From assembly GCA_024803745.1 (NCBI GenBank), contig JANJXV010000040.1, positions 2,436,257-2,500,256 of the forward strand: a stretch of 64,000 bases of DNA, given 5' to 3'. Each line of letters opens with the position of its first letter. Positions within the stretch are counted from its first letter, which is position 1. The notes under the pieces were generated by a model. That model ran no database searches. It had not been told where the DNA came from and worked only from the letters and a program-made list of their open reading frames with translations. Shown here in pieces: positions 1-12,082 of the stretch. A program made the translations under genes and the position numbers. Source of the DNA: Megascapheus bottae (lineage: Eukaryota > Chordata > Mammalia > Rodentia > Geomyidae).

Positions 1-81
1 CCAACAGCCTTCTCTTCTATTCCGTGGTCTTTTAAGTTTTTTTTTCTTCCAAACTTTAAAAAAAAAATTGTCAACATTTCT

Positions 82-286
82 TTTTTTTTTTTTTTTTTTT
101 GCCAGTCCTGGGCTTGAGCTCAGGGCCTGAGCACTGTCCTTGGACTTTCTCAAGGCTAGAGCTCTACCACTTGAGCCTCAGCACCACTTCCGGCTTTTTT
201 TCTATGTATGTGGTACCGAGGAATCGAACCCTGGTCTTCATGCATGCTAGGCAAGCACTTTAACCACTAGGCCAAACTCCCGGCCC
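82..286 (-). mobile_element. IDL-Geo-type SINE, full length, with target duplication
   Basis: On the - strand it reads GGCCGGGAGTTTGGCCTAGT and on to GGACTGGC plus an A tail. It has a tRNA-like left monomer with box A and box B (GGTTCGATTCC) and a right Geo monomer. A perfect 16-bp target duplication AATTGTCAACATTTCT flanks it at 66-81 and 287-302, so it inserted recently. Confidence 0.95.
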
Positions 287-330
287 AATTGTCAACATTT
301 CTGTATTTTTTTAGCATCCATTTTTTTTCC

Positions 331-742
331 AATCCTGAGGCTTGATCTCAGGGCCTGAGCACTATTCTTGGACTTTTCCGAGACTAGACCTCTACCACTT
401 GAGCCTCAGCTCCACCTCCTGCTTTTTTGTTTTTGTTTTTGTTTTTGTTTTTTTTTGCCAGTCCTGGGCCTCAGCTCAGGGCCTGAGCACTGTCCTTGAA
501 CTTTCTCAAGGCTAGAGCTCTACCACTTGAGCCTCAGCACCACTTCCAGCTTTTTTCTATGTATGTGGTACCGAGGAATGGAACCCGGGTCTTCATGCAT
601 GCTAGGCAAGCACTTTAACCACTAGGCCAAACTCCCGGCCTCCACCTCCTGCTTTTTCTGTGTATGTGGTGCCAAAGAATCAAACCTGGGTCTTCATGCT
701 TGGTAGGCAAGCATTCTACCAGTGGGCCAAACTCCCAGCCCC
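331..742 (-). mobile_element. Older IDL-Geo SINE interrupted by a younger copy
   Basis: A diverged copy lies at 331-427 and 641-742, split by the younger element at 428-640. Confidence 0.9.
428..640 (-). mobile_element. Young IDL-Geo SINE nested in an older one
   Basis: Full-length copy with a (GTTTTT)n-type tail, flanked by a 17-bp duplication TCCACCTCCTGCTTTTT at 411-427 and 641-657. Confidence 0.93.
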
Positions 743-1204
743 AGAAGTGATAAACTTTTGACAACTTTTTTTTTTTCCTTTAGAAACTTCCATTAAACTA
801 CAATGGTGTAATCTAACAGGTGTAATGTATCCTTGGTGAGATCTCTAGACTAACTGAAGTGACTTTATTTTACTGCCTATGCAAATTCTGCTACTTGATT
901 CTCTTTAGTCTTGTGCTACATGTTTTGTCTGCGTCTGTGTTGAATAATATTCCCAAATATTGTCCTCACTAATTCTTTTTAACTTTCTCTTTCACATTTT
1001 CTCCCTGGACTTGCTGTCTTCTTCAGTCTCACCTCAAGGTCAGTATGCTTGTACTAAAACAGAGGCAGTATGATTACTAACGTTTTCTTCCATTCCGACA
1101 GAAAACGAAAACGCTACAATTTATGCCAGCAAAGAGATGTATAGAAATCATATTGGTGCATAAAACTTGGCCGAGGTGTGACTGTGGAGATTTGAACTTT
1201 AAAA

Positions 1205-1434
1205 GTTAGCTGGGTGGCTCACACCTGTAACCCTACCTCTCAGGAGGATCAAGGATCAAAGCCAGCCCAGGCACTAAAGTCCGAGAGTCTCTTATCTCCA
1301 GTTAACCTCTAGAAAACAGGAAGTGGAGCTTGGCTCAAGGGTAGGGAGGCATCCTTGAGCGGAAGAGCTCAGGGACAACGCCCAGGCCAAGTTCAAGCCC
1401 CTCGATCCCTCCCCCCACCAAAAAAAAAAAAAAG
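1205..1434 (+). mobile_element. B1-headed dimeric SINE
   Basis: It begins with B1/7SL-like GCTGGGTGGCTCACACCTGT, then has a tRNA-like right monomer (GAGTTCAAGCCCC type) and an A tail. Confidence 0.85.
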
Positions 1435-1441
1435 AGAGACT

Positions 1442-1611
1442 AGGGCTGGGCATGTGCCCTAGTGGTAGAGTGCTTGCCTAGCGTATGTGAAGCCCTGAGT
1501 CTGATTCCTCACTACCACATACAAGAAAAGGCCAGAATGACTCTGTGGCTCAAGTGGTAGCATGAAGAAGCAACTCAGGGACAGCGCCCAAGCTCTGAGT
1601 TCAAGAACCAG
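1442..1611 (+). mobile_element. IDL-Geo SINE, older
   Basis: Both monomers are recognisable: CCTAGTGGTAGAGTGCTTGC at the left, and a diverged right monomer. Confidence 0.8.
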
Positions 1612-2524
1612 GACAGGGTGGGAGCGGTCATGAAAGTGGTCAGGGGAAATCAGATGAAGAGAATCCTAACGCTTGGGTTTCTGTAACAATCCTTGTGACG
1701 CTCACTGTCTGCCTCACGGGGTTCATGCTGTTTTCACTCGCATTTCTGCTTTTATTTGAATTCCTTTGTTTTTCTTGGTTAAGTCTACTTAAAGATTTTC
1801 CTGTTTTAGCCTCTTAAACGTTCATTTTTATTTTTATCACTGTTGGTCTCTCGGTGGTCTTTCCAGCCTCTGGTTCATTTATTTCTGCTCTCCATGGTTC
1901 CCTCTCTGCCTGACTTGGTGTTGAGTTCGCTGTCCTTGCGGTTCCTTGTGGTTAAAGTTAGGTTGTTTGAGAACTTTCCTTCTTTCCCTTGGTGAATCCT
2001 TTTTAGAACTACATCTTGGTATGTTGTGTTTCCATTTTAATTTCTCTTGGGTGGGGTGTGTCGGTGTGTCATTCTACAGTGACATAATCCTTTGGGGGTT
2101 TTCCTATTTTACATGAGCCACTGATGCTCCATTTTGTTTCTGTATTGCTGTCTTAGTTTCCGTTAGCTCTCCCTCCCTCCTTCCTCTCTCTCTTGTGTTC
2201 TCCCTCTTTCTCTCTGTCTCTCCCTCCCTTCCTCCTCTTTCTCACTCACTGTCTTTGGATGTAGCTCAGTGATCGTTTATGCACTATGTGAAAAGTCCTG
2301 GAATTGATGCCAGACCTGAACAAAAGAAAAACCAAAGCAAACAAAAACCGATTATTTTACATCCGCTCTATTGGCAAAAGGTCAAAGGTGAGGGGATGTG
2401 TTCATAAAATGCCGGGACAAGGCAGCCGTGCCAACTGTGTGCCCGTGGAAGCCCAGCGCCGGTGCCTCTCGGTCAGTTTGTACCACGGTGGCACCGCTTA
2501 TTTGTTTGTTTGTTTGTTTATTTT

Positions 2525-2707
2525 GCCAGTCCTGGGCTTGAACTCAGGGCCTGAGCACTGTCCTTGGACTTTCTCAAGCCTAGAGCTCTACCACTTGAAC
2601 CTCAGCACCACTTCCAGCTTTTTTCTATATGTGGTACCGAGGAATCGAAGCCGGGTCTCCATGCATGCTAGGCAAGCACTTTAACCACTAGGCCAAACTC
2701 CCGGCCC
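2525..2707 (-). mobile_element. IDL-Geo SINE, full length
   Basis: Complete inverted copy with a (TTTG)n stretch as its tail, ending CCCGGCCCC. Confidence 0.92.
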
Positions 2708-3234
2708 CAGCACTGCTTATTTATAATGGCAAGAAAAAGCCCCCCATGTGTCTGCACCCTGGGGAGCGAAGCCATTGCCGCGTCTTCTTTAGTGTTGCCG
2801 TGAAAATCAAAGCCGCAACAGAATGGCCGTCCTTGCTGCATCGCAGTCTCAAGGCATTAAGGGGGAGGAAGAAAGTAGGTTACCAGTCAGTTTTACCAAG
2901 TTCAAAACCAGGCCGAGCACAAAGGAAGTGCCAGAGGGAGGCGGGAGCGGGCTGCGCCGTCAGCGAGGGGCTGGGGGTCTTGGAGCCCATGGTGGAGGTT
3001 GGTGTATTGGGCTGGGGTTGGGTTTAGAATCCTTTGCTCGTCAGCACACTGCTGGCTGGGACTGGCTGCCCTCAGCGCCAGCCTCGGCTCCCCCCAGCCT
3101 CTGCTGAGCTCTGTGCACATGCACTGGAGCCCCGTACGTGGTGCACTGCCGGCCCTCAGGTGGCCCGGCCTTCCTGGATGAAAACGTGCTCTCTTGTGAC
3201 CTGCGAAGCCTGATGGCTGCCCTTCTCCCACCAG

Positions 3235-3370
3235 GCAGGTGAAAGACCAGAATAAGAAGGTGGCGAACCTGAAGCACAAGGAGCAGGTAGAGAAGAAGAA
3301 GAGCGCGCAGATGCTGGAGGAGGCCCGGCGAAGGGAGGACAGCCTGAGCGACAGCTCCCAGCAGCTGCAG
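3235..3370 (+). CDS. ERC1: ERC1 coding exon (first one in window)
   Basis: This exon encodes QVKDQNKKVANLKHKEQVEK and on through ...SSQQLQ, 45 residues after one base that completes an upstream codon. It is highly charged coiled coil, and I recognise it as ERC1 (ELKS/CAST family). ERC1 is a cytoplasmic scaffold. At the presynaptic active zone it binds RIM, liprin-alpha and Bassoon; elsewhere it acts with Rab6 and at cortical microtubule attachment sites. Its human length is about 1,116 residues, so the window holds only the C-terminal third. The acceptor is a pyrimidine tract ending CCACCAG before 3235, and the donor is CAG|GTCAGC at 3371. A second AG four bases later (3237-3238) could also be used. 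The previous exon is outside the window. ERC2 is the paralog alternative, but the downstream exons and the FBXL14 neighbour favour ERC1. Confidence 0.93.
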
Positions 3371-4164
3371 GTCAGCGGCCTGCTCCCCGCCCTCGGCTCT
3401 GCCCGCCCCTCTGCTCTCCTAACCCTGCCTCTCACACCGCATCCAGCGAAGGCCAGGCTGTAACCAAAGGGCTGGTGTCCTGTGCCCCTCTGGGAGGACA
3501 CGGAGCCAGGTGGAGTCTGGGGGTCGTGATTGGTGAGCCCCTCGGTTCACTGAGGGGGTCCGCAGGTTGGGAATCGGGGGTCTTTGGGGCTGTTTGCCGG
3601 TCCCATTGCCATGTCTGTCTGTCTTCCTCTTCTCCCTTTGTTCTTTTCCTTCCCGTATGGCAGTGCACAATCATGTCGGCCGTATTTACTTCACATCCAC
3701 AAAGCGCATAAACCAACCCAGTTCCCAGGTCCAGCAGCCGTAGTAGAACTGCCGTTCAAGGTCCCCCCGGCACTTCACCAGCCCTGCCACCCCCTTTCCC
3801 AGCCTGCACCGTGTCCAGTGGAGCTGGTGGCATTGTGTGCATGGACACGGGGAAGTCAATTGCGAGGGGACCTCCTGGGCTGGTAAAGAAAGCTTAGCTT
3901 TGAGGAAGCCTGGTCAACTCTCGGGATTCCTGGGCAGCTCGGCTAAGCCGCTGGCACACTGCCAGCCTGTCCTTGCAGCTGGGGACCAGGTGTGGTACGG
4001 GTGTGGTGCGGCGTGCTGGCCCAGCGGCCTAGGGACACTGTCTCCTGGAGAGGTGTGGAGCTGGCGTTGTATAGGAGCTGTTTGTAGGCCTTGTAACTCA
4101 CGCATTCCACACGTGACGCTCTCCACATCCTTTCTTCATTCCTCGTGTGTGACTTGGACTGGTC

Positions 4165-4293
4165 TGGACCGACGCTCCACCACGTGAGCCACAGCACCAC
4201 TTCTGGCTTCTTCTGTGTATGTGATTCTGAGGAATCAACCCGGGTCTTTGTACATGCTAGGCAAGCTCTACTAATAAGCCATATTCCCAGCCC
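4165..4293 (-). mobile_element. IDL-Geo SINE fragment
   Basis: Mainly the tRNA-like monomer remains, with CGACGCTCCACCACGTGAGCC of the right monomer. Confidence 0.75.
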
Positions 4294-6465
4294 CGGTTTG
4301 TCATTTTTTTTTTTTGCTAATATAATTCAAATTTCCACAGTTACTTTTTCTCTGTGGGATTTTGTTTACTTTATGCTCACTTTAAAAAGCTGTATTTATA
4401 CACAAGTACTTTAAATTGTTCTGTGCTTTCATTTTCTTACCTCTACCTCTTTGGTTGTTCTTGTTAACTAAGGATTGAAGCTAGGCCCTCCTGCATGCCA
4501 GGCAAACACTCTAATATTTGAGTTGTGCTTCTGGTTGTGTTGTTGGTATTTTGTTTTGGAGACAAGGGATCATTCACTTCGCTCAGGCTGGGACTGCAGG
4601 TATGCCCACCACACACAATCTGAGTTCAATGTTAGGTGTGGCCGGTCTATCTTGGTGTAAGGCAAAGGTAGTCTTCTCAGCTTCCATCAGTTGTTACAAC
4701 AGTGTTGTCATGTGTGACCTCTTATTTCCTGTATGTAGTAGCTGAGAGATAAATAAGATAGGTTATATTGTTTATAGTTTGCGCATAGAGAAAACTAATT
4801 CAGAAGGGATGGCTGGCTCCGTGTTTGTGCACAGGTGTGTGCGTTTGCTTGCGCTGGTACTGGGGCTTTAACTCCAGACCTTGCACGTCACTTAGCTGTT
4901 TTTTGTTCATGGGTGGTGTTCTGCCACCTGAGCCACACTCGTACTTCTGTGTTTTTGCTGGTTAGAGATGAGAGTTTTGTAGGCTTTCCTGCTGAGGCTA
5001 GTTTCAAACTGTGGCCCTCAGATCTCAGCCTCCCAAGCAGCCAGGATTGCCACGTGAGCCACCAGACGTGACCCTGGGCTGTGGTTCTTGGTGTTCATTG
5101 GCTTCACCCGGGGAGGGGCTTCACAAATTCAAAGTCAGAGTCCCATCCTTAGGGTTCTGAGTCAGTGACTTGGGGATAAGCTCTAATATTTCCATCTGTA
5201 AGAACGTCCAAGCTGGTGAAGACATGCAAAAGCACCGCATCGCAGGTAGCCTCGTGCGATACAGGAATTAACAATACCAACCACGGCTGGCCACACGTAC
5301 CTCCTCCACTGAACACTGACCAAGAGCAGTAGAACTCGCCTGTGTCCACATTCCCCATAGAAAAGGGAGAAAAATGCAATTTGAGAGGAAGAAATGATAG
5401 GGGTTACATTACACTAGGAGAAGGAAAAGGTCTGGAAATAGGAAATCAATTTATTTTACACACACAAAAAGATATTTAATGTCTGACAAGCTGTCATACA
5501 ACAAAGTACATACTCATTCTAGAATATTGACAGTCTTCGTTTTAAAAACCATTTTCTTAAAGAATTAGTCCCATAGCTACTCTGCACACGAATTGTAAGT
5601 AGTCTTCACTGCAGAAAAGGAACAAATCTTATCAGAATGGAAGCAATGTTTTGTAGACAGAGAAGTCAAATTAACTTCTAGTGAGAAATCTAAATGTGTG
5701 TATGTACAATAGGGTATTATTCCATCACAACGAAGCAGGAACTGTCATTTGTTGGAAAAATGAGTGGAACTAGAAATCAGGTTAAGGAAAATAAGCCAGA
5801 CTAAGAAAGATGATTATGACATTTTCTCCCGTGTGGAATCTTGTCATTAAAACAGTGAATGACTCAAGAGTGTCAAACGGGAGACTGTTAATTAGAGTTG
5901 TAGGAAAGACAGGGCAGAATACAACCAAAACACTCCTGTGAGTGGATGGAGGCAGAAAAGGCACTGAGAACTGCTCAGGCGAGGATAGGAAAGCGAAAGA
6001 GGCGGGGAGGCACTTGGTTGGTGTACCTCCCGTGCGGGGACCCACGTGCTGAAGTGGAAATCCTTTGCACCAATAATGATCAAAAAGAAACATGAGGAAA
6101 CACAAAGTGAGAGTAGAAAACTAACGGAGTGAGTGAGTGAATGAGGAAGACTTGAAACGAAAGCACTTCCTTAAAGAGCTGCTGGGGAGAATCCAGATCT
6201 GTTCAGTGTCAAGCCGGCCTTGTCCCCCTGCCCTGACTTCCTCCATCCATCCATCATCTGACTTCCCTGTTTCCCCCTCTAAGCATCTGACCTGTGGGGA
6301 GGTCTTACTGAACTCTGTGAATGCGTGTGTGTGCATGTGCGTGTGTCTGCACACGTGTGCACATGGCAGGGGATGGGCAAGGAGGCAGGATAAGCAGCAG
6401 GGTGAGGTAGTAAAGAATTGCTGGCGCTGTGCATTAAAAGTTAACAGATTGCAAGTTAAGGGTGG

Positions 6466-6660
6466 TGGGTCTTGAACTCAGGGCCTGGGCGCTGCCCCCT
6501 GAGCTCTTCAGCTCAAGGCTGGTGCTCCACCACGTTGAACCACAGCTTCAGTTTGGGGTTTCTGGTGGCTCATTGAACTTCCCTGCCTGTGCTGGTGGGC
6601 TGGCTTTGAACCGCTATCCTCAGCTCTTGGGCTTGAGCAGTGGGGCTGACAGGGCAGAGG
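6466..6660 (-). mobile_element. B1-headed dimeric SINE
   Basis: Inverted tail CTTGAACTCAGGGCCTGGGC is followed by the inverted B1 head GGCTTTGAACCGCTATCCTC. Confidence 0.75.
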
Positions 6661-7826
6661 CACCGGTGCCCCGCAGAAAGCAGCTGTTAACATCACCTCA
6701 GGTCAGTAGGTGAGAACTGAATCGCCTCCACTGCACGTCAGGATGGAGGTGAGAATGGAGGAAGGAGAGCAAGGCTGGGTTCCCTTGAGCCATCTCTGAG
6801 ATCTGAGTCGGCTGCTCCTGTCCTGTTGGTAGCTTGCCGTGGCGCCTTCCTTTAGAGAGGGCATCTGAGTTCAGTAGCGGTTTCCCGTGTCCTCGTCATC
6901 TCTGCCTTCCTTGCTGAACTCGTGGGTGGGAGACTGGCCTGGAGCTGCGTGGCGCAGCCATGGTGTGGCGAGGCCAGGAGGTGGGGCTAAATTAGGTGCT
7001 GGCCTTCTTTCTGACTCCTGAGGTGGTGTGGAGAAGCTGCAGTCGCTTGCTTACTCCCTCATCCGGGTCTTTTCGTGTGAGGAGGGACGTGTCAGTGGCT
7101 TCCCACTTCCTCTCCCCCTGCCAGGTCTTCCAGGCCCCAGGTCGTCGTCCTGGAACCCTGTGTGCCCGTGCGGGGTCAGAAACCAGCCTAGGACATCCAG
7201 GACACCTGAGTCAGGGCTGACGAGGTGAAGCACAGTGAACGCACACCACAGATGGTGTGAGCGTGTGACCGGCCCGGAGCGTGCGCGCTCTTTGCTCTCT
7301 CCACGCGCTGGTTAGCCAGCCCCGGGGAGCCCCAGGGAAGCGCCCTCCTTCGGGCAGAGAAGGGGAGGCCTGGCTTTTCCCACTGAGCCTTATTATGCTG
7401 CTCCGGACCCCACAGTGTTCTTTAGAGTAGTGAATACCACTACAGTGACGCCATGACTCCTCTCTCCACACGCTGGTTGTCTAGTAACTGAAAAGCAGTT
7501 ACACATGTATTGATGGCTGCTGCTCACACTAGTGTGACCCTTGACAGGTGTGTAATAATTAAGCCAGGCTGACTCAGACATCGTCACCTCACATCCTGTG
7601 CGCGTGTGGTAAGCAGAACGAGGCTAAATCCTTTTTGTTTTTCGTTCTATCTGTGGTTAAATCTTAACTTTCTGGGTCCGCAGACTATTTCAGTCTCTTA
7701 TGGTCTTTAAAAAAAGAAGAGAAAGAAAGAAGGAAAGATGGATTCTCAAAAAAAAAAAAAGAAATATATATATATATATATCTCCAGTGACTAAACTTAA
7801 CGAGCCTGTGTGTGTCTTGTTTATTG

Positions 7827-7937
7827 AGCCACAGCACCACTTCTGGCCTTTTTCTGTGTATGTGGTACCAAGGAATTGAACCCAGGGCCTCGTGCATGCT
7901 AGGCGAGCCCTCGACCACTAGGCCATGCTCCTGGCCC
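7827..7937 (-). mobile_element. IDL-Geo SINE, left part
   Basis: A partial older copy ending CCTGGCCC, with a full copy inserted next to it. Confidence 0.8.
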
Positions 7938-7953
7938 TTGCACATATTTTCTT

Positions 7954-8173
7954 GTTTTGTTTTGTTTTGTTTTGTTTTGTTTTGTTTGCCAGTCCTGGGC
8001 TTGAGCTCAGGGCCTGAGCACTGCCCTTGGACTTTCTCAAGGCTAGAGCTCTACCACTTGAGCCTCAGCACCACTTCCGGCTTTGTTTTTTCTATGTATG
8101 TGGTACCAAGGAATGGAACCCGGGTCTTCATGCATGCTAGGCAAGCACTCTACCACTAGGCCAAACTCCCGGC
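7954..8173 (-). mobile_element. IDL-Geo SINE with 19-bp target duplication
   Basis: Complete copy with a (GTTTT)n tail; the duplication CCCTTGCACATATTTTCTT is at 7935-7953 and 8174-8192. Confidence 0.93.
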
Positions 8174-8717
8174 CCCTTGCACATATTTTCTTATGTTCTT
8201 CAAGTCATCTTTTCCCTCTTGAGTGTCCGTTGGGCAGAACAGAAGCTTTTTGATTTGGCGTAATCCATCTGTCTGTTTTGCTTTCGTCGCCTGTGCTTTT
8301 GAGGTTCTACCCTCCAGGTCTTTCTTTGTTCGGCAGAGGTGAGGCTCTCCCTCGGTGCTTCCTTCTGGTAGTCTCTCAGATCACCCCTGTAATCCCTTTT
8401 GGGCTTGTTTGGAGTGACGGGTCGAGGTCAGATCCTGTGAGGGACCGTGGAGACGGCGATCTTTGGCACGGCTTGGTGCTTCGCCGTCTTGTGCCGTGAG
8501 AATTTTAAAGGGAAGCGTCTACCCTGATGTGCGGGTCCAGCCTCCGCTCAGTTCCACCTCTTCTTCCTGAGAGGATTTTGTTGATCTTCATTTGACCTCT
8601 TGGTTCTCGTCTGCATTTTAATCTTAACCTAAACAAGCCCTTGTGTAGCCAGCCTGTCACCTTGATCCTGGGCTGTCAGCCTTTTGTATGAGATAGAAAG
8701 AAAAGCTACATTCTTTT

Positions 8718-8909
8718 TTTTTTTTCTTTTTTTTTTTTGGCAAGTCCTGGGCTTCATTAAGCTCAGGGCCTGAGCACTGTCCTTGGGCTTTCTCAAGGCG
8801 AGAGCTCTACCACTTGAGCCACAGCACCACTGCTGGCTTTTTTTTCTATGTATGTGGTACCAGGAATCAGATCCAGGTCTTTGTGCATGCTAGACCAAAC
8901 TCCCGGCCC
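8718..8909 (-). mobile_element. IDL-Geo SINE with internal deletion
   Basis: T-rich tail, then the right monomer, then a left monomer lacking part of box A. Confidence 0.88.
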
Positions 8910-8979
8910 TGAAAAGCCACATTCTTGAAAAATATTAAAAGCATCTTTTTGCTCCCCTCCCTCTGCCTCTTCCCCCCCA

Positions 8980-9164
8980 GTCCTGGGGTTTGAACTCAAG
9001 GCCTGGGAGCTATACCTGAGCTGCTTTTGCTCAAGACTAGAGCTCTACCACTTGAACCACAGTGCCACTTCTGGCTTTTTCTCTGTATGCGATACTGAGG
9101 AATCGAACCCAGGGCATCGTGCGTGCTAGGGGAGCACTCTACCACTAGAGCAAATCCTGCACCC
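8980..9164 (-). mobile_element. IDL-Geo SINE
   Basis: Inverted dimer: CAGTCCTGGGGTTTGAACTC through CCTGCACCC. Confidence 0.85.
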
Positions 9165-9565
9165 TCACTTGTTCGCCCCCCACCCGTTTTTCTTAACCTG
9201 GGCATAATAACTTTGCAGGGAAAGAGGCTGTCTTGATATTCAGTCTGTGTAGAGATCGTCAGAGCTGAATTGGGGCTCAGTTGACAGAGGTGTTCAAAAT
9301 CAGCTTTGTGCTCTTAAACCATTGAGCTAAGCTTTCCAACTCGGTTTTATTCTCTGCTGCAGAGAGCAAATCTCTCACGCCTGTCTTGCTTAACTAACTC
9401 GACCCTTAGCTTTCCTCATACGCTTTCCTTCTGCTTTCCTCCGTGGCCACAGTTCTGTGGCGTGGAGTGGCCTCTGCGGGGAGCAGCATCGCCGCATCCT
9501 TGACACCTGGGCTCTCCGTGGCTGCCTGACTTGCCCGCCTCACCTGGTCTCCCATCGTTTTCCAG

Positions 9566-9697
9566 GACAGCCTCCGTAAGAAGGATGACAGGATTGAAGA
9601 GCTGGAAGAAGCACTGAGGGAAAGTGTGCAGATAACTGCCGAGCGGGAGATGGTGCTGGCCCAGGAAGAGTCAGCCAGGACCAGTGCTGAGAAACAG
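9566..9697 (+). CDS. ERC1: ERC1 coding exon, coiled coil
   Basis: The 132-bp exon is 44 whole codons. It begins DSLRKKDDRIEELEEALRES and ends AEKQ. The acceptor is TTTTCCAG before 9566 and the donor is CAG|GTCTGC at 9698. Its phase joins the preceding exon in frame (...SSQQLQ | DSLRKK...). The protein is continuous charged coiled coil, as expected for the central ELKS rod. The 6.2-kb intron before it is unique sequence and SINEs. Confidence 0.94.
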
Positions 9698-11624
9698 GTC
9701 TGCCATTCCTGTACCGTTACTGTAGCAACGCTTCCCCTGACACGCCAGGTGACACCCAAGCAGCGTAGCTTAGGTCAAGTCCACACCCTCTTGTGTGTTG
9801 ACGGGTTGTCAGAGCTCGGAGCGTAAGTACTTAGACGTCAGCCGTGACCCAAATAGAGCTGTGCGAGAGTTGGCTTGTGTGCATGGAGAGCTCGGATTTC
9901 CCGTGCATTTTCGCAGTACAAGCACACGTCTCTGAGAGGTGACCTCACGAAACTCAGACGTTTGAGTCGAGGAGGCTCAACCCTGGCACAAGTGTTTCGG
10001 ATTCAAAGATGGGGATTTCCAGCAGCAGAAAGATGATACATTTTATCCCTTGTGTGTGTCGAAAGCGATACAGTTAGAAAGGAGAGCAGTACAGTTAGAG
10101 AGGCTGGTGTTGACAACACCAAGGGTGGGGACTCTGTGGCACCTGTGCCCCACAGAGCAGGTGGCACTCAGCTCGGAGGTGACATGTGTTCGCTTTGGCC
10201 GTTGCTCCTGGCTCACCTCCTCCCCTGCACCTACTAGAAAGGGCGGCAAGATGGGAGGCATCGATGGGAAGTGAGGCGGGTCTGTGGGAGAGAGCTAGGC
10301 TGGGTCCCTGTTGTTTCGGCGCCATCTTGCTTCCCCCAGTGAAGGAGTTCTGAGAAGGTGGTTGGACGTGGTAAGCCACGTCCCAGAAAGGTTCGTGACA
10401 TTTACCTCCTGCCTTCCTCTGTGAGGGAACAGGAAGTGGGGCCCAGGCAAAGAGATTTAGGGCGACAGAATCTGCCAGGAAGTGGCTGGTGTGGTTGTAG
10501 CTGGCAGATGTCATGGGTTGCCCTTCACCCCCGGGCTGCAAGGACACACTCGCCTAGTGCCTGCCGGGTGTGGAAGAAAGGGCGCCCGAGGGCCGGAAGC
10601 CGATCCCGTACCAGGGCTTCGTGCCTAGAGAGCAGATCAGGCCTGCATGTGCATGTGGGCGTCAGATGGAAGCAGCTTGGAAAAATTCACATTTTGGCCA
10701 CTGGCAGCACCCATTGTATGGATGCGCCACGGTCCGTTCATTGCCTCCTGCTGAAGGCCATCCTTGGTCGTGCGTGCGTGAGCGCGCGCCTGTGTGTGTG
10801 CTGGTGTGTGCATGCGTCATCACAACAGTTCAGATTAGAGGATACATCTAGTATCTTCATGCGCATTGCGATAAGGAGCATAAAAAAACGACAAGTTGAC
10901 GTTCTTCAGGAGCCCCTGACTTACTTTGAGGCTATGATCTAGTGACACCAGTATCCCCTTCTGCAGGGACACCAGCACTCCCATCACTGAGTCTCATCCT
11001 GGAGCCCTTCCCCCTCTCACCGGGCCCCTCCCCCTCGCGCCCCTCCAGGCTGTCTACCCTGCCTCATCCCTGGTGTGGGTGCTGTGCCAGGCCACCACAC
11101 ATGACGGTCTTCCTTCTCAAACCACCTTTCGCCTTCTTCCCCCAAAGGGCAAGCAAGCTTCTTTCTCCTCTGACGCTTCATTTTAATATAACTCACGTTC
11201 CCACAGATCCTGTTATCTTCTGATAACAGCTCTTTCCTTCTTCAAGGCTGTGCCACTCAGCAGTGGCACCAGAGGTTTTCAGGGAAGACAGCTGGGACCT
11301 CACTGATTTGTGACTGAGAAAAAGCCACATCCAGAGCCACCTGCTACATTGTCTTCTCCATGTCTTACTGAGGGGCCTTTGCTTCCAGTGTCTGTTTCTC
11401 TTTCTAGCTCTGGACGGTGGAAGCCAGCCTTCTCCGTTTCCATTCAGCGGGCCCTCTTCCCTCTAATGACAGTTTGCTGTCACTGGGGCCATATCGTCTG
11501 TCCCATCAGTTGAACTTGTAGCTCCAACCTAATTCTAGTCCATTAGCCAGGTCTTTGCTTCTGTCTCTAGGCTGTTTAGTCCTCTTCTTCCTTGTTTTAT
11601 TTATTCTGATTTTTTTGTCTTTTT

Positions 11625-11811
11625 GGTCAATTGTGGGGCTTGAACTCGGGCCCTGGGCACTGTCTCTGAGCCTCTCTGCTCAAGGCTAGAGCTCTACCAC
11701 TTAAGCCACAGCCACTTGAGGCTTTTTCTGTGCATGTGGTACCGAGGAATCGAACCCAGGGCTTCACACAGGCTAGGCAAGCACCCGACCACTAGACCAC
11801 CTTCCCAGCCC
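11625..11811 (-). mobile_element. IDL-Geo SINE
   Basis: Inverted dimer with GGTACCGAGGAATCGAACCC and CACCTTCCCAGCC end. Confidence 0.87.
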
Positions 11812-12026
11812 TGTACAGTTTTTTCTTTCTGATCATTTTCTCCCAGGAAACTACAGCAGGAGTTTCTAAGCATCTTGGAAAACACAGAAACCCACTGCTC
11901 TCTGTTGTGGAGCCGAGGGTGTGAATCTTGAAGACGCAGTTGACAGCCATTACTCTGATTTCCAAAGGAAAATAGGTTGTGTGCTCCCTTCTCGTTCCAC
12001 ATTTATTAGCTTGTGATGTACGGGTG

Positions 12027-12028
<2 letters not shown>

Positions 12029-12080
<52 letters not shown>

Positions 12081-12082
12081 GG
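12029..12082 (+). repeat. (GT)n microsatellite
   Basis: About 26 GT units with one interruption. Confidence 0.95.

Larger units (their letters stand above)
1..3234 (+). other. ERC1: ERC1 intron (partial)
   Basis: No coding exon is recognisable. Content: IDL-Geo-type SINEs at 82-286, 331-742 (nested), 1442-1611 and 2525-2707, a B1-type SINE at 1205-1434, and CT-rich simple sequence at 2170-2250. The open frames at 2304 and 2746-3501 are SINE or GC-driven. Confidence 0.8.
3371..9565 (+). other. ERC1: ERC1 intron
   Basis: This 6.2-kb intron contains SINEs at about 4165-4293, 6466-6660, 7827-8173, 8718-8909 and 8980-9164. Mostly unique sequence at about 5,100-6,120 has no feature I can name. 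Confidence 0.85.

Noticed and set aside
82..286. A tRNA gene, because of the box A/box B pattern
   Set aside because: The sequence is one of many near-identical dimeric SINE copies with an A tail and target duplication; it does not fold as a complete tRNA.
2823..3501. Small frames around 2,746-3,501 as extra exons or a separate gene
   Set aside because: Only 3,235-3,370 has splice sites and a recognisable product. The rest is intron read-through.
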